Assembly (NCBI GenBank): GCA_002890675.1
Contig: PEFW01000006.1
Location: 16,617-80,616, forward strand
Length of the DNA: 64,000 nt
From: Candidatus Methylaffinis lahnbergensis
GTDB taxonomy: Bacteria; Pseudomonadota; Alphaproteobacteria; Rhizobiales; Beijerinckiaceae
Reading direction: 5' to 3'
The notes beneath the pieces are model-generated. The model was given only the letters and a program-made list of their open reading frames with translations, searched no databases and was not told the DNA's origin. The position numbers and the translations under genes were made by a program. This document shows positions 35,731 to 44,218 of the stretch, one piece after another; positions within the stretch are counted from its first letter, which is position 1; the number at the start of each line of letters is the position of its first letter.

Positions 35731-36575
35731 ACGAAATCGCCGGGGCTTTCATCGCCGCGTGCCGCGACGAGATCGAGGCCCCGAAGCCCGGCAATGTCCA
35801 TGTTTTCGCCGATGGCCACGGCATGACGGCTGATGATTTCTTGCGCAGCGCCGAAGCGGCCGCGCCCGCCTTGAGCAATTCCGCGTTGGCGGTTGGCGCA
35901 CGCGTTCTGGCAGCCGTGGAGGCCACCTTCGCGGCGGTGGGGATGAACACTAATCTCGGCATCGTTCTCCTCTGCGCGCCACTCGCCGCCGCCGCGCAGA
36001 GGGGCGGGGACCTTCGCAAAGGAGTGAAACAGACGGTTGCCGGATTGACCCGCCTGGACGCCGAAGCCGTGTTCAAAGCCATTCTTCGCGCCGCGCCCGC
36101 GGGGCTCGGCACGGCGTTCCGCCATGATGTCCGTGGCCCGGCCGATGGCACGCTTTTGGAGGCCATGCGCGAAGCCGCCGGAAGAGACCGGGTCGCTTTC
36201 CAATATGCCTCTGATTTCACGGACATATTCGAAACCGGGATGGGCACGCTCGCGAGGGCGCGGGTCAGCGGCTGGCCGGCGCCCTGGCCGGTGGCCGCCG
36301 TCTATCTGGCGTTTCTCGCGGGCTTTCCCGACAGCCACATCGCGCGCAAAAAAGGTCCGGACGCGGCGGCACGCGTTCAAACTGACGCACTGGAAGCGCG
36401 AAAACAATTCATGAACGCCGCAAATCCGGCGGAAACGCTTCAAGATCTCCTGAGTTTCGACCGGCGTCTTAAGGCCGGCGGGATAAATCCAGGAACAAGC
36501 GCGGATCTCACCGTCGCGAGTGTTTTCGCGGACAGGCTAACTCGCACCTTGATCAACCGGCGCAATAATGGTTGA
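35727..36575 (+). CDS. CitG-like (triphosphoribosyl-dephospho-CoA synthase family) protein of the H4MPT cluster
   Basis: 282 residues from GTG 35727, overlapping the previous stop. Family signs: EAPKPGNVHVFADGHGMTADDF, GMNTNLGIVLLCAPLAAA and HDVRGPADGTLLEAM, as in CitG/MdcB. CitG joins the ribose of ATP to dephospho-CoA with loss of adenine. The longer frame upstream (from 35124) is a shadow of the ligase gene. Position corresponds to orf7 of methylotroph H4MPT clusters. A ribosyl-transfer step in H4MPT synthesis would suit the family chemistry, but this is inference. Confidence 0.88.
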   Translation: MNEIAGAFIAACRDEIEAPKPGNVHVFADGHGMTADDFLRSAEAAAPALSNSALAVGARVLAAVEATFAAVGMNTNLGIVLLCAPLAAAAQRGGDLRKGVKQTVAGLTRLDAEAVFKAILRAAPAGLGTAFRHDVRGPADGTLLEAMREAAGRDRVAFQYASDFTDIFETGMGTLARARVSGWPAPWPVAAVYLAFLAGFPDSHIARKKGPDAAARVQTDALEARKQFMNAANPAETLQDLLSFDRRLKAGGINPGTSADLTVASVFADRLTRTLINRRNNG

Positions 36576-36710
36576 GTGCTCGGCGGTGGAAATCTCCACC
36601 GCCATCCCGCCCGACCAAATGTCCGGCGCTGACAGCAACGTTATTCGCCGGCATGTGTCGAACTCTTTCGACGGCAATTCGGAGCAGGTACCTCCAGGGA
36701 GGATTCAACT

Positions 36711-37235
36711 ATGGGGCTCTTAAGCATGGCAAAGATAAACAAGCTCTGCGTCGGCGAATCGCTCGTCGGTGACGGCAACGAAATCGCTCACATCGACCTC
36801 ATCATGGGACCGCGCGGCAGCGCCGCCGAAACGGCGTTTGCCAATGCGCTTACCAACAACAAGGATGGTTTCACCGCACTGCTCGCTCTTGTGGCGCCGA
36901 ACCTGATGTGCAAGCCCGCGACCATCCTCTATAATAAAGTGACGATCAAGAATGCGACGCAGGCCGTGCAAATGTTCGGCCCGGCCCAGCGTGCCGTCGG
37001 CAAGGCTGTCGCCGACAGTGTCGCGGCGGGCGTTATCCCCGTGGCCGAAGCGGACAATCTGTTCATTTGCGTCGGCGTGTTCATCCATTGGGACGCCAAG
37101 GATGACCAGAAAATTCAGGACTTCAACTATCAGGCCACGAAAGAGGCAATCGCGCGTGCCGTTGCTGGCGAACCAACACCTGCCCATGTCGTCGCTCAGC
37201 GCAATGTCGCGAAGCATCCTTTCGCGCCAAACTGA
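36711..37235 (+). CDS. fae: Formaldehyde-activating enzyme
   Basis: 174 residues. [20 protein letters not shown] contains the active-site histidine; [15 protein letters not shown] and [14 protein letters not shown] are family marks. It condenses formaldehyde with H4MPT to methylene-H4MPT, the entry step for the MtdB-Mch route. ATG 36711 has GGGAGG eight bases upstream. It is 135 bases after the previous gene, so it may have its own promoter, as expected for an abundant protein. Followed by a strong terminator. Confidence 0.97.
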   Translation: MGLLSMAKINKLCVGESLVGDGNEIAHIDLIMGPRGSAAETAFANALTNNKDGFTALLALVAPNLMCKPATILYNKVTIKNATQAVQMFGPAQRAVGKAVADSVAAGVIPVAEADNLFICVGVFIHWDAKDDQKIQDFNYQATKEAIARAVAGEPTPAHVVAQRNVAKHPFAPN

Positions 37236-37258
37236 GCAGCCGCGAGAACCAACTACAT

Positions 37259-37284
37259 AAAGGGGCCTTGGCCCCTTTTTATTT
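37259..37284. terminator. Rho-independent terminator after fae
   Basis: AAAGGGGCC/GGCCCCTTT stem with a CTTG-type loop followed by TTATTTT. It lies 23 bases after the fae stop and at the end of the convergent HisA-like gene, whose last codons overlap its T-run. Confidence 0.85.
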
Positions 37285-38019
37285 TGCGTCTCCGGCGCCC
37301 TTCGATGCGGCCGCGGCTATATCGGCGCCGGCCAAACGGCCATCGTGCAGCGCGGAAGCAACGAGGACTCCCCTTATGCCCGCTTGTTGCAGCCGCATGA
37401 GATCGGAGGCGCCGCGAAGGCCACCCGCGGCATAAAGCAAGACATCCGGCGCGCGGCCTTTAATCTCCGCGAGACGATCCATGTCTGGTCCCGCGTCGCC
37501 GCCGACGCGCGCCAGCGTCATGACAATCACCCGCGCGGGCCACAGATGCGGCGCATCGCAAAGCCCTTTTGGACCGAGAAAACTGTCGCCGCGATAGTCG
37601 AGCGATAAAACGATACGGCCGACCGTGGCGAGTTCTTCGAGCACCATGTGGCCATCAAGGGATTCGCTTCCAAGAACGAGATGCGCGCGCTTGTGGCGAG
37701 CGAGCCACGAACGTGCCGCCCCGCCGTCGCTCACGCCGGCATCGACCCAAAAGGCGACGTCCGGAAAAGCCGTGCTTAGCGTGTCGAGACTTTGGTCATG
37801 GCTGCCGCGCATTTCGATTCGATCGAGATCGGCCACATAGATTGTGCGAAAAGGGTGAACCGCCAAAAACCCGGCGACAACGTCAAGCGGCGCGCTCGTT
37901 CGCGCGAGCGGAGTTACGATCGGCGCATAGGAATGGCGCGAACCATGACGGGCGTGGACGACCACGCCACCCTTCAAGTCGATTACAGGAATGACTTCGA
38001 TTGCGCGCTCGGGCATCAT
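37279..38019 (-). CDS. HisA/HisF-like TIM-barrel protein of the H4MPT cluster
   Basis: 246 residues. IPVIDLKGGVVVHA matches the N-terminal phosphate/active-site strand of HisA, and LYAAGGLRGASDLMRLQQAGIRGVLVASALHDG matches its C-terminal phosphate-binding loops. It is convergent with fae. Histidine biosynthesis genes are absent nearby; HisA-like proteins recur in methylotroph H4MPT gene islands with no proven role. A double ATG marks the start (38019/38016); no clear ribosome site. Confidence 0.85.
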   Translation of the reverse strand: MMPERAIEVIPVIDLKGGVVVHARHGSRHSYAPIVTPLARTSAPLDVVAGFLAVHPFRTIYVADLDRIEMRGSHDQSLDTLSTAFPDVAFWVDAGVSDGGAARSWLARHKRAHLVLGSESLDGHMVLEELATVGRIVLSLDYRGDSFLGPKGLCDAPHLWPARVIVMTLARVGGDAGPDMDRLAEIKGRAPDVLLYAAGGLRGASDLMRLQQAGIRGVLVASALHDGRLAGADIAAAASKGAGDAK

Positions 38020-38069
38020 TTAGCATAACCAAGTCCCGCCCGGATGATTATATATGCCCCGGCTCATTG

Positions 38070-38618
38070 AATATCCGGGAGAAATTTCTTGCCTTTTCCG
38101 GTTGGACGGATTCTGTTGCGCGCATGATCCAGTTAGGCTTCCTCACCAAAGAAGGTCGCGACAAGCTGATCGCCGTGGCGTGGGACGGCTCGGCGGCGCA
38201 TCGGCTGGCGCGACGGGCGGCTGCGCTCGTTCTTTTGAACGAAGGGGGGAGCTGTGAACAAGCCGCCCATGCGCTGCTTCTAGACGGCGACACGATCCGC
38301 GGCGGGCGAAGGCTTTTCGAACAACGCGGGATCGCAGGCCTGACAAGCTTCGATGAGGGCGGGAGCGCCAGCTATCTGACCGCCAAGCAAGAAGACAATT
38401 TGACGGCGTGGGTTGGCGCGACGCTGCCAAGCTCGACGCGTCAGATTTGCGCCATTATCAAGAAGGAATTCAGCCACGTCTATGAAAGCCGTTCGGGGCT
38501 GATCGCGCTCTCGCATCGTCTGGGTCTCGAATACCACAAGCCGGACGTGATCCCGCGCAAGCTCCACAAGGCAATTATTGACGAGACCGCGACGCTGCTC
38601 GCCGATCCGCGCTCGTGA
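38070..38618 (+). pseudogene. IS630-type transposase, N-terminal fragment
   Basis: From ATG 38124 the frame gives about 164 residues: GFLTKEGRDKLIAVAWDGSAAHRLARRA and the winged-helix DNA-binding region up to SGLIALSHRLGLEYHKPDVIPRKLH, as in IS630-family transposases. It stops at 38618 before the DDE catalytic domain, so it cannot transpose. The 55 bases before the ATG match 61190-61248, marking an IS end. It lies between the H4MPT block and lipA; the fragment stop is only 18 bases from the lipA start. Confidence 0.85.
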
Positions 38619-38636
38619 AGGGTGAGAAATATCTGC

Positions 38637-39611
38637 ATGTCAAACGCCACCAGCCTGCTTGACAACTACCGCGAGCCCAACCCCGCGCCACGCCACCCGG
38701 AAAAGGCGCAGCGGCCCGATCAGCCGGTGGCGCGCAAGCCCGCCTGGATCAGGGTCAAGGCGCCGGGCTCGCCGCAATGGGAAGCGACACACAAAATTGT
38801 CAAGGAACATCGACTCGTGACCGTCTGCGAGGAGGCGGGCTGCCCCAATATCGGCGAATGCTGGGAGAAAAAACACGCGACCTTCATGATCATGGGCGAC
38901 ACTTGCACGCGCGCCTGCGCCTTCTGCAATGTCAGGACCGGGCTCCCCCGCGCACTCGATCCCGCCGAGCCCACCCGCGTCGCCGAGGCGATCAAAAAGC
39001 TGGGGCTTGCCCATGCCGTCATAACGTCCGTCGATCGCGACGATCTTAACGACGGCGGAGCAGAGCATTTCGCGAAAGTGGTCGCGGCGATCCAAGCAGT
39101 GAGCCCAACCACCTCGGTCGAGGTCTTGACCCCGGATTTTCTGCGTAAACAAGGGGCGCTCGAGAGGGTCGTTGCGGCCAAGCCCGATGTGTTCAATCAT
39201 AATCTCGAGACGGTCGCGTCCAAATATCTCGAGGTTCGGCCTGGCGCGCGTTATTTCCACTCGATCAGGCTTCTCCAGCGCGTCAAGGAAATCGATCCCG
39301 GAATCTTCACCAAATCCGGCATGATGCTGGGGCTCGGCGAGAAGCGGCATGAAGTGCTGCAGCTGATGGACGATCTGCGCACCGCGGACGTCGATTTCCT
39401 GACGATTGGCCAGTATCTGCAGCCGACAAGAAAGCATCATGAGGTCGTGCGCTTTGTGCCCCCGGACGAATTTGCCTCTTACGCCGAAGTCGCGCTCGCC
39501 AAGGGTTTTCTCTTGGTCTCCGCATCGCCCTTGACCCGATCATCGCATCACGCCGGCGACGATTTCGCCAGGCTGAAAGCGCGGCGGCTGGCCTTGCGGG
39601 AGCGGCTTTGA
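38637..39611 (+). CDS. lipA: Lipoyl synthase
   Basis: 324 residues from ATG 38637 (GGGTGAGA upstream; a GTG at 38622 is less likely). Radical SAM enzyme: auxiliary cluster [16 protein letters not shown] cluster [10 protein letters not shown], and the C-terminal serine ligand in [11 protein letters not shown]. Inserts two sulfurs into the octanoyl group on lipoyl domains. In alphaproteobacteria it usually follows pyruvate dehydrogenase genes; here a transposase fragment is directly upstream. Confidence 0.97.
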   Translation: MSNATSLLDNYREPNPAPRHPEKAQRPDQPVARKPAWIRVKAPGSPQWEATHKIVKEHRLVTVCEEAGCPNIGECWEKKHATFMIMGDTCTRACAFCNVRTGLPRALDPAEPTRVAEAIKKLGLAHAVITSVDRDDLNDGGAEHFAKVVAAIQAVSPTTSVEVLTPDFLRKQGALERVVAAKPDVFNHNLETVASKYLEVRPGARYFHSIRLLQRVKEIDPGIFTKSGMMLGLGEKRHEVLQLMDDLRTADVDFLTIGQYLQPTRKHHEVVRFVPPDEFASYAEVALAKGFLLVSASPLTRSSHHAGDDFARLKARRLALRERL

Positions 39612-39681
39612 GCGGTTAGATCGGAAGCAGCTTTCAACCACGCGACGCCACTTTTTTCCAAATCCCATCCTGTGAGCGCGC

Positions 39682-40143
39682 ATGCCTTCGTTCCATACTA
39701 CCCACCACGTTCGTCATAGCGCCTCCGAAATGTTCGAGCTGGTCGCCGACATCGAATCCTATCCGCGATTCGTGCCGCTTTGCCGCGCTTTGCGGGTCCG
39801 CCGGCGTGACGAAAACGATGGGAGACTAATGCTCATTGCAGATATGGAGGTCGGCTACAAGGCAATCCGCGAGACCTTCACGAGCCGCGTGACCTGCGAG
39901 CGCTCAGCGTCCAAAATTCTCGTCGAATATATCGACGGACCGTTCAAGTATCTCGAAAACCACTGGATCTTTCACGATCGCGACGAAGGCAGAGCCTGCC
40001 TCGTCGATTTCCGCATCGCCTATGAATTCAAGAGCCGTGCACTGGGTCTCATCATGGGCGGAATGTTCGACGCGGCTTTTCGAAAATTCGCCGCAGCTTT
40101 CGAAGATCGCGCCGATATTGTCTATGGCAAGGGGGCATCATGA
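39682..40143 (+). CDS. Coq10/RatA-like START-domain protein
   Basis: 153 residues. HTTHHVRHSASEMFELVADIESYPRFVPLC is the conserved opening of the Coq10/RatA family, and LENHWIFHDRDEGRACLVDFRIAYEFKS the central strands. These proteins bind ubiquinone or a related lipid and support respiration; the toxin reading (RatA) applies to enterobacteria. Following lipA and preceding cinA is the usual order in Rhizobiales. Confidence 0.92.
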   Translation: MPSFHTTHHVRHSASEMFELVADIESYPRFVPLCRALRVRRRDENDGRLMLIADMEVGYKAIRETFTSRVTCERSASKILVEYIDGPFKYLENHWIFHDRDEGRACLVDFRIAYEFKSRALGLIMGGMFDAAFRKFAAAFEDRADIVYGKGAS

Positions 40144-40184
40144 CGCGAGCCCGAGCGATCGAAAATTCTCCTCCTGCGCGCGCC

Positions 40185-40676
40185 TCAACCGGCCGCTTCG
40201 AGGAGCAGCTCGATCGCCATGGCGATCGCGGCGAAACGCACGCCGTGGCGGCCAAGGTCTCCGAAACGTTTTTCGACGGCGACGATGGCGCCGCCTCTCC
40301 GTGCGAGGCCAAAATGCACGAGGCCGACGGGTTTTCCAGGCGACTCTCCGCCGGGCCCCGCGATTCCGGTGATCGAAAGCGTCATGTCGGCCACGGAATG
40401 CGCGAGGGCACCTGCCGCCATGGCCCGCGCGGCCTCCTCGCTGACCGCGCCGAAGTCTTCCAAAATCCGCGGCGAAACCCCGAGACATTCGATTTTCGCC
40501 GCATTGGAATAGGTGACGAAGCCGCGCTCGAAAACGTCGGATGACCCAGGTATGGCGGTAATCAAGGCCGCCACGAGGCCCCCCGTACATGACTCGGCGG
40601 TTGCCACGGTAAGGCCCCTGGTGCGGCAGGATGCAATGAGGTCCGCCGCGCGGCTCAAGAATACGTCAGGGAACAT
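40185..40676 (-). CDS. CinA C-terminal domain protein (nicotinamide-nucleotide amidase type)
   Basis: 163 residues from ATG 40676, the length of the stand-alone PncC domain. AESCTGGLVAALITAIPGSS contains the catalytic serine and lysine/tyrosine neighbourhood (YSNAAK), and SITGIAGPGGESPGKPVG is the family signature. It deamidates NMN in pyridine nucleotide salvage. Convergent with the coq10-like gene. The longer open frame upstream has no homology. Confidence 0.92.
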   Translation of the reverse strand: MFPDVFLSRAADLIASCRTRGLTVATAESCTGGLVAALITAIPGSSDVFERGFVTYSNAAKIECLGVSPRILEDFGAVSEEAARAMAAGALAHSVADMTLSITGIAGPGGESPGKPVGLVHFGLARRGGAIVAVEKRFGDLGRHGVRFAAIAMAIELLLEAAG

Positions 40677-41158
40677 GGGCCGGTTTCCGGCGCGAGGGGT
40701 TACGCCCGAAACCACGGACGAGCACGCAAGTTCCCGGACTGGAAACTTCGTCTTGGCGAAGATTCCATCCTTGGGCCGTGCTTTAACTATAACATATAAT
40801 GCCAGCGGCGTTAGGGGATATTCGCTCAAGTCAAGGGGCGAGCAAATCCCCGCCAGTATACGGGGCGGGATAGAGTTCTTCTCGCCGCATGCGCGATCGG
40901 GAGCGCCGCCCGGGCGGGCCAACATCTCCGCGCGGCGGAGGTCGAATGCGTCGGCGAAGACAAGGCGTGCAAGGCCCTACGGCCTTGAACGCCCGAAATC
41001 CGGCGAAGAGCCGAAATATTTCCTATCGCTTGGGCAATCAAGGGCTCATAACACCGGCAATACCGTCCCCCCGGCGCCAATTTGCCCCCTTGAGCCTTCC
41101 TTCCCGGTTATATATATTTATCCTGCGGCTCTTCTGCCCAGCTTGTTGAGAGGTTGCG
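40677..41158. other. Intergenic region, no gene recognised
   Basis: About 480 bases with GC-rich inverted stretches near 40880-40930 (GCCGCCCGGGCGGG). Short frames on both strands lack domains. The ispD/ispF genes that often adjoin cinA in this group are not here. Confidence 0.5.
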
Positions 41159-41620
41159 ATGAGTTCACCAACGAAACGGTCAGACAGTGGGATACCCGTC
41201 GGCCGGCTACTCATCATCCTCAGTGTCTTCGCCATCCCTGGCCTCATCTACCTAGGGGTCTTTCGTATCGCCGGTAGGGTCAAAATAGTCGACATCCCGA
41301 TCGTCGGGGAGTGGCAAGCCCCCGACAAGACCTGGCGCATTGTGTTTCGTCCGGACAAGACACTTGTGAGCTCCACGAGTCCTTCGCAACCGAGTGCTTC
41401 GCAAGCATGGACTTCGGGAGCGGGCACGTACTCGGTGGATTATTTCGGCACGTTGTGGGTAAAGCTGAACAATGGCAAGATCTACTCGGCGGCCTTGACA
41501 GAGGAGAATCCCAACCGGTTCGACCTCATTGAATTCGATACTCTAGTACCGACCGTGTTCGAGAAGGTGCCGCCGTCAGAGTCAAAGCCGCCGGATTCGC
41601 CGAAGGAATCCCCGGGCTAA
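41159..41620 (+). CDS. Membrane-anchored hypothetical protein
   Basis: 153 residues; GAGAGG eight bases before the ATG. One N-terminal helix (VGRLLIILSVFAIPGLIYLGVF) followed by a soluble domain of about 100 residues with alternating strands (VGEWQAPDKTWRIVFRPDKT, GAGTYSVDYFGTLWVKLNNGK), a pattern like a small lipocalin or beta-sandwich that compares a substrate-free sheet. Pro/Ser-rich tail. No family recognised. Confidence 0.7.
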   Translation: MSSPTKRSDSGIPVGRLLIILSVFAIPGLIYLGVFRIAGRVKIVDIPIVGEWQAPDKTWRIVFRPDKTLVSSTSPSQPSASQAWTSGAGTYSVDYFGTLWVKLNNGKIYSAALTEENPNRFDLIEFDTLVPTVFEKVPPSESKPPDSPKESPG

Positions 41621-41629
41621 GGCGGGTCC

Positions 41630-41965
41630 CTAAATCTCGCGGTCCGCATGGGTAACGCCACGTGATTGGACGATCTGATTAAGCCGGAAATTCACGTCGA
41701 GCACGAAGCCTCGTAAAGGCGGATTATCGCGCCGGATATCGGCGATAATGGACATGGCGATAATGCTAAGGCCCCAGCTCGACGCAATTGCCGGCCCGGT
41801 CGTGTAGCCGACGACCCCGCCCGCGACCAAACCAACCGGACCGCCGACCAAGGCCCCCGCCAGCGCGCCCATCGCGCCGTCACCGAGCCGCTCCTGCGCA
41901 TTTACGACGGAAGGCAGGAAAGTTAGTCCCGCGATCGCGGTCAAAATCAAAAGCCTTTTCGTCAT
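41630..41965 (-). CDS. Small exported glycine-zipper protein
   Basis: 111 residues from ATG 41965 (GGAG upstream). Signal peptide ending VVNAQ, then GAMGALAGALVGGPVGLVAGGVVGYTTG, a glycine-zipper helix typical of small outer membrane or periplasmic proteins. Rest is unremarkable. Convergent with the preceding gene, nine bases apart. Role unknown. Confidence 0.7.
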   Translation of the reverse strand: MTKRLLILTAIAGLTFLPSVVNAQERLGDGAMGALAGALVGGPVGLVAGGVVGYTTGPAIASSWGLSIIAMSIIADIRRDNPPLRGFVLDVNFRLNQIVQSRGVTHADREI

Positions 41966-42180
41966 GCCAATGCTCCAGCGCACGCTACCGCGATCCCCAT
42001 GGCTTACCGTCGCGTCCGGAAAACTCCTTGCCGTGATATCGTGAAGAAAGTGAGAACAGGCCGTGCTCTTTTCCGGGCGTTCGCGGCCGCCGAATCTACT
42101 AGCGATGGGCCGCGGATCGCCGGTGCGTGCATATGCCGTCCTCCTCTGGGATCAGCTTATGCGGTCGTCTCGAAAATACT

Positions 42181-43476
42181 TTAGCCGTGGCCGGCAAGCC
42201 GCTCGATCATCGCGCCGCAGGCGCCGAGCTTTTCCTCGATATGTTCGAAGCCGCGGTCGAGATGATAAACGCGATTGACCATTGTTTCGCCTTCGGCGGC
42301 GAGCGCCGCGATGACGAGCGACATGGACGCGCGAAGATCCGTCGCCATCACCGGCGCGCCTTGGAGTTCCTCTACCCCTTCGATCACGGCGGCATCGCCG
42401 TCGAGCCTTATGTGGGCGCCGAGCCGGACCAATTCCTGAACATGCATGAACCGGTTTTCAAAAATTGTCTCTGTGATCCTCGACGAGCCCTTGGCCTTGG
42501 TCATCAAGGCCATGAATTGGGCCTGCAAATCGGTTGGAAAGCCGGGGAACGGAGCGGTGGAGATGTCGACCGGCGCGAGGCCCGCCCCGTTGCGCCGCAC
42601 ACGGAGCCCTTCGTTGGTCGCCGAAATTTCCACGCCGGTGCGTTCGATTGCTTCGATCGCGCTCTCCAAAAGGTTTGGGCTCGCGCCTTCCAGCATCACA
42701 TCGCCGCCGGCCATGGCGACGGCCATTGCATAGGTGCCTGCTTCGATGCGGTCGGGCAACACGATGTGGCGTGCCCCCGAGAGGCTGCCGGCGCCCTCGA
42801 TCTCGACCACGGATTGCCCGGCTCCCTTGATCCTCGCGCCCATTTTGTTGAGGCAATCGGCAACATCGACAATCTCTGGCTCGCGCGCCGCATTGACCAG
42901 AAGCGTATGGCCGTTGGCGAGCGAGGCGGCCATCAGCGCGGTATGGGTGCCGCCGACGGTCGCCTTGGGAAAATGGATCTCGGCGCCGGTTAGTCCCTTG
43001 CGCGTCTTGGCATGGACATAGCCCGCTTCGATCTCCACATGCGCGCCGAGCTTTTCGAGAACCATGATGAGAAGATCGACCGGCCGAGTGCCAATTGCGC
43101 AGCCGCCAGGCAGGGAGACCTTGGCCTCGCCCATCCGTGCGAGAAGCGGCGCGATGACCCAGAAACTCGCCCGCATTTTGGAGACGAACTCGTAGGGCGC
43201 CATCGTATCGACGATCTGGCGCGCGCTAAGGTGGATCGCCCGGCTCGCGTGCGCGGGCGTGCCCGGCCGCCTTCCGTCGACCGAATGATCGACGCCATGA
43301 TGACCGAGAATGCGCAAGAGCATGCCAACGTCGGCGAGATTCGGGACGTTTTCAAGGGTCAGGGTTTCGCTCGTGAGCAGCGAGGCGATCATCAATGGAA
43401 GCGCCGCGTTCTTGGCGCCGGAAATCCTGATGACGCCGTTCAACGTCTGGCCGCCGACGATCCGGATACGATCCAA
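42181..43476 (-). CDS. murA: UDP-N-acetylglucosamine 1-carboxyvinyltransferase
   Basis: 431 residues. MDRIRIVGGQTLNG at a TTG start (43476) fits other alphaproteobacterial MurA; a TTG six codons earlier is possible. The catalytic cysteine is in LPGGCAIGTRPVD, and the KNAALPLM segment near residue 22 holds the conserved lysine. First committed step of peptidoglycan synthesis. The cysteine is retained, so fosfomycin sensitivity is expected at target level. Confidence 0.96.
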   Translation of the reverse strand: MDRIRIVGGQTLNGVIRISGAKNAALPLMIASLLTSETLTLENVPNLADVGMLLRILGHHGVDHSVDGRRPGTPAHASRAIHLSARQIVDTMAPYEFVSKMRASFWVIAPLLARMGEAKVSLPGGCAIGTRPVDLLIMVLEKLGAHVEIEAGYVHAKTRKGLTGAEIHFPKATVGGTHTALMAASLANGHTLLVNAAREPEIVDVADCLNKMGARIKGAGQSVVEIEGAGSLSGARHIVLPDRIEAGTYAMAVAMAGGDVMLEGASPNLLESAIEAIERTGVEISATNEGLRVRRNGAGLAPVDISTAPFPGFPTDLQAQFMALMTKAKGSSRITETIFENRFMHVQELVRLGAHIRLDGDAAVIEGVEELQGAPVMATDLRASMSLVIAALAAEGETMVNRVYHLDRGFEHIEEKLGACGAMIERLAGHG

Positions 43477-43505
43477 GGAACACCCCGTTTTCAAAAAAGT
43501 CCGAA

Positions 43506-43742
43506 TTAGTCTTGTTCTGCGCTGGCCCCGTTTTGAACGCCTTCGCCTTGAGCCGTTTCAATCTCGGCCGCGTTCCCCGTCTGCTTCCTCCGGTCGATCT
43601 TTTGCGCCTTGCGGCGGCCAAGGTTCGCCCGCAATGCTTGGGCGAGGCGAAGACGCTCGGCGGCCTTGCGCGAACAGGCGGCGTCGGACACAACCGGCTT
43701 CCTGCCATCCGGCGGCCGGTCAATGGAGCCGGACAAGCGCAT
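43506..43742 (-). CDS. Small basic hypothetical protein upstream of murA
   Basis: 78 residues, ending about 30 bases before the murA start on the same strand. A helical, Arg/Ala/Lys-rich centre (AERLRLAQALRANLGRRKAQ) suggests a short nucleic-acid-binding or coiled-coil protein. The ribosome site is weak (GAAAG). I cannot name a family; coding is supported mainly by position and composition. Confidence 0.5.
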   Translation of the reverse strand: MRLSGSIDRPPDGRKPVVSDAACSRKAAERLRLAQALRANLGRRKAQKIDRRKQTGNAAEIETAQGEGVQNGASAEQD

Positions 43743-44218
43743 GACTTTCAGAGTCTTTCAAAGAGCTTCGCCAGACAGGACGCGCCGCCGGCGAAAATAT
43801 GGTGTCCAAAGCAGCGTGATGGCGCGCAAGGAGACTTGTAGAGCGCCACGGCGGCCAAGGCAAGGCCTGCCGGATTGCCTGCCTTGTTGGAGGGAGCCGT
43901 CCGGCGCCAATGGAACAACGCCAAATGTAGTCAAGGATTTGCCGAGGAGCAGCGAGGAGCCAGCAAGGGCAGCGCAGGGTCATTCCACGCGCCCGGCTCC
44001 CGCCAATATGACGAGGACTTGAGCCGCAAGAAAACCCACATTATATCAAAAGCTTACACTGGACCTGCCAACCCGGTGCGAATAATAGAGGCGAGGTTTT
44101 CGCGTGCGGTCTTGCTCCCGTCGCGATCTCACCGCATAACCTTTCGCGGATTTTAACGAGCCGCCCGGGGCCATGCAGAATACGGCCTCCGCCCGCCGAA
44201 AAACACAGGGACCGAGCT
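43743..44218. other. Intergenic region, no gene recognised
   Basis: About 475 bases between divergent genes. Contains an imperfect inverted stretch near 43855-43895 (CCAAGGCAAGG with CCTGCCTTGTTGG). The promoters of both flanking genes should be here. No tRNA or small RNA recognised. Confidence 0.5.

Noticed and set aside
39682..40143. RatA toxin of a toxin-antitoxin pair
   Set aside because: No RatB-like partner; the lipA-coq10-cinA order points to the respiratory Coq10 role.
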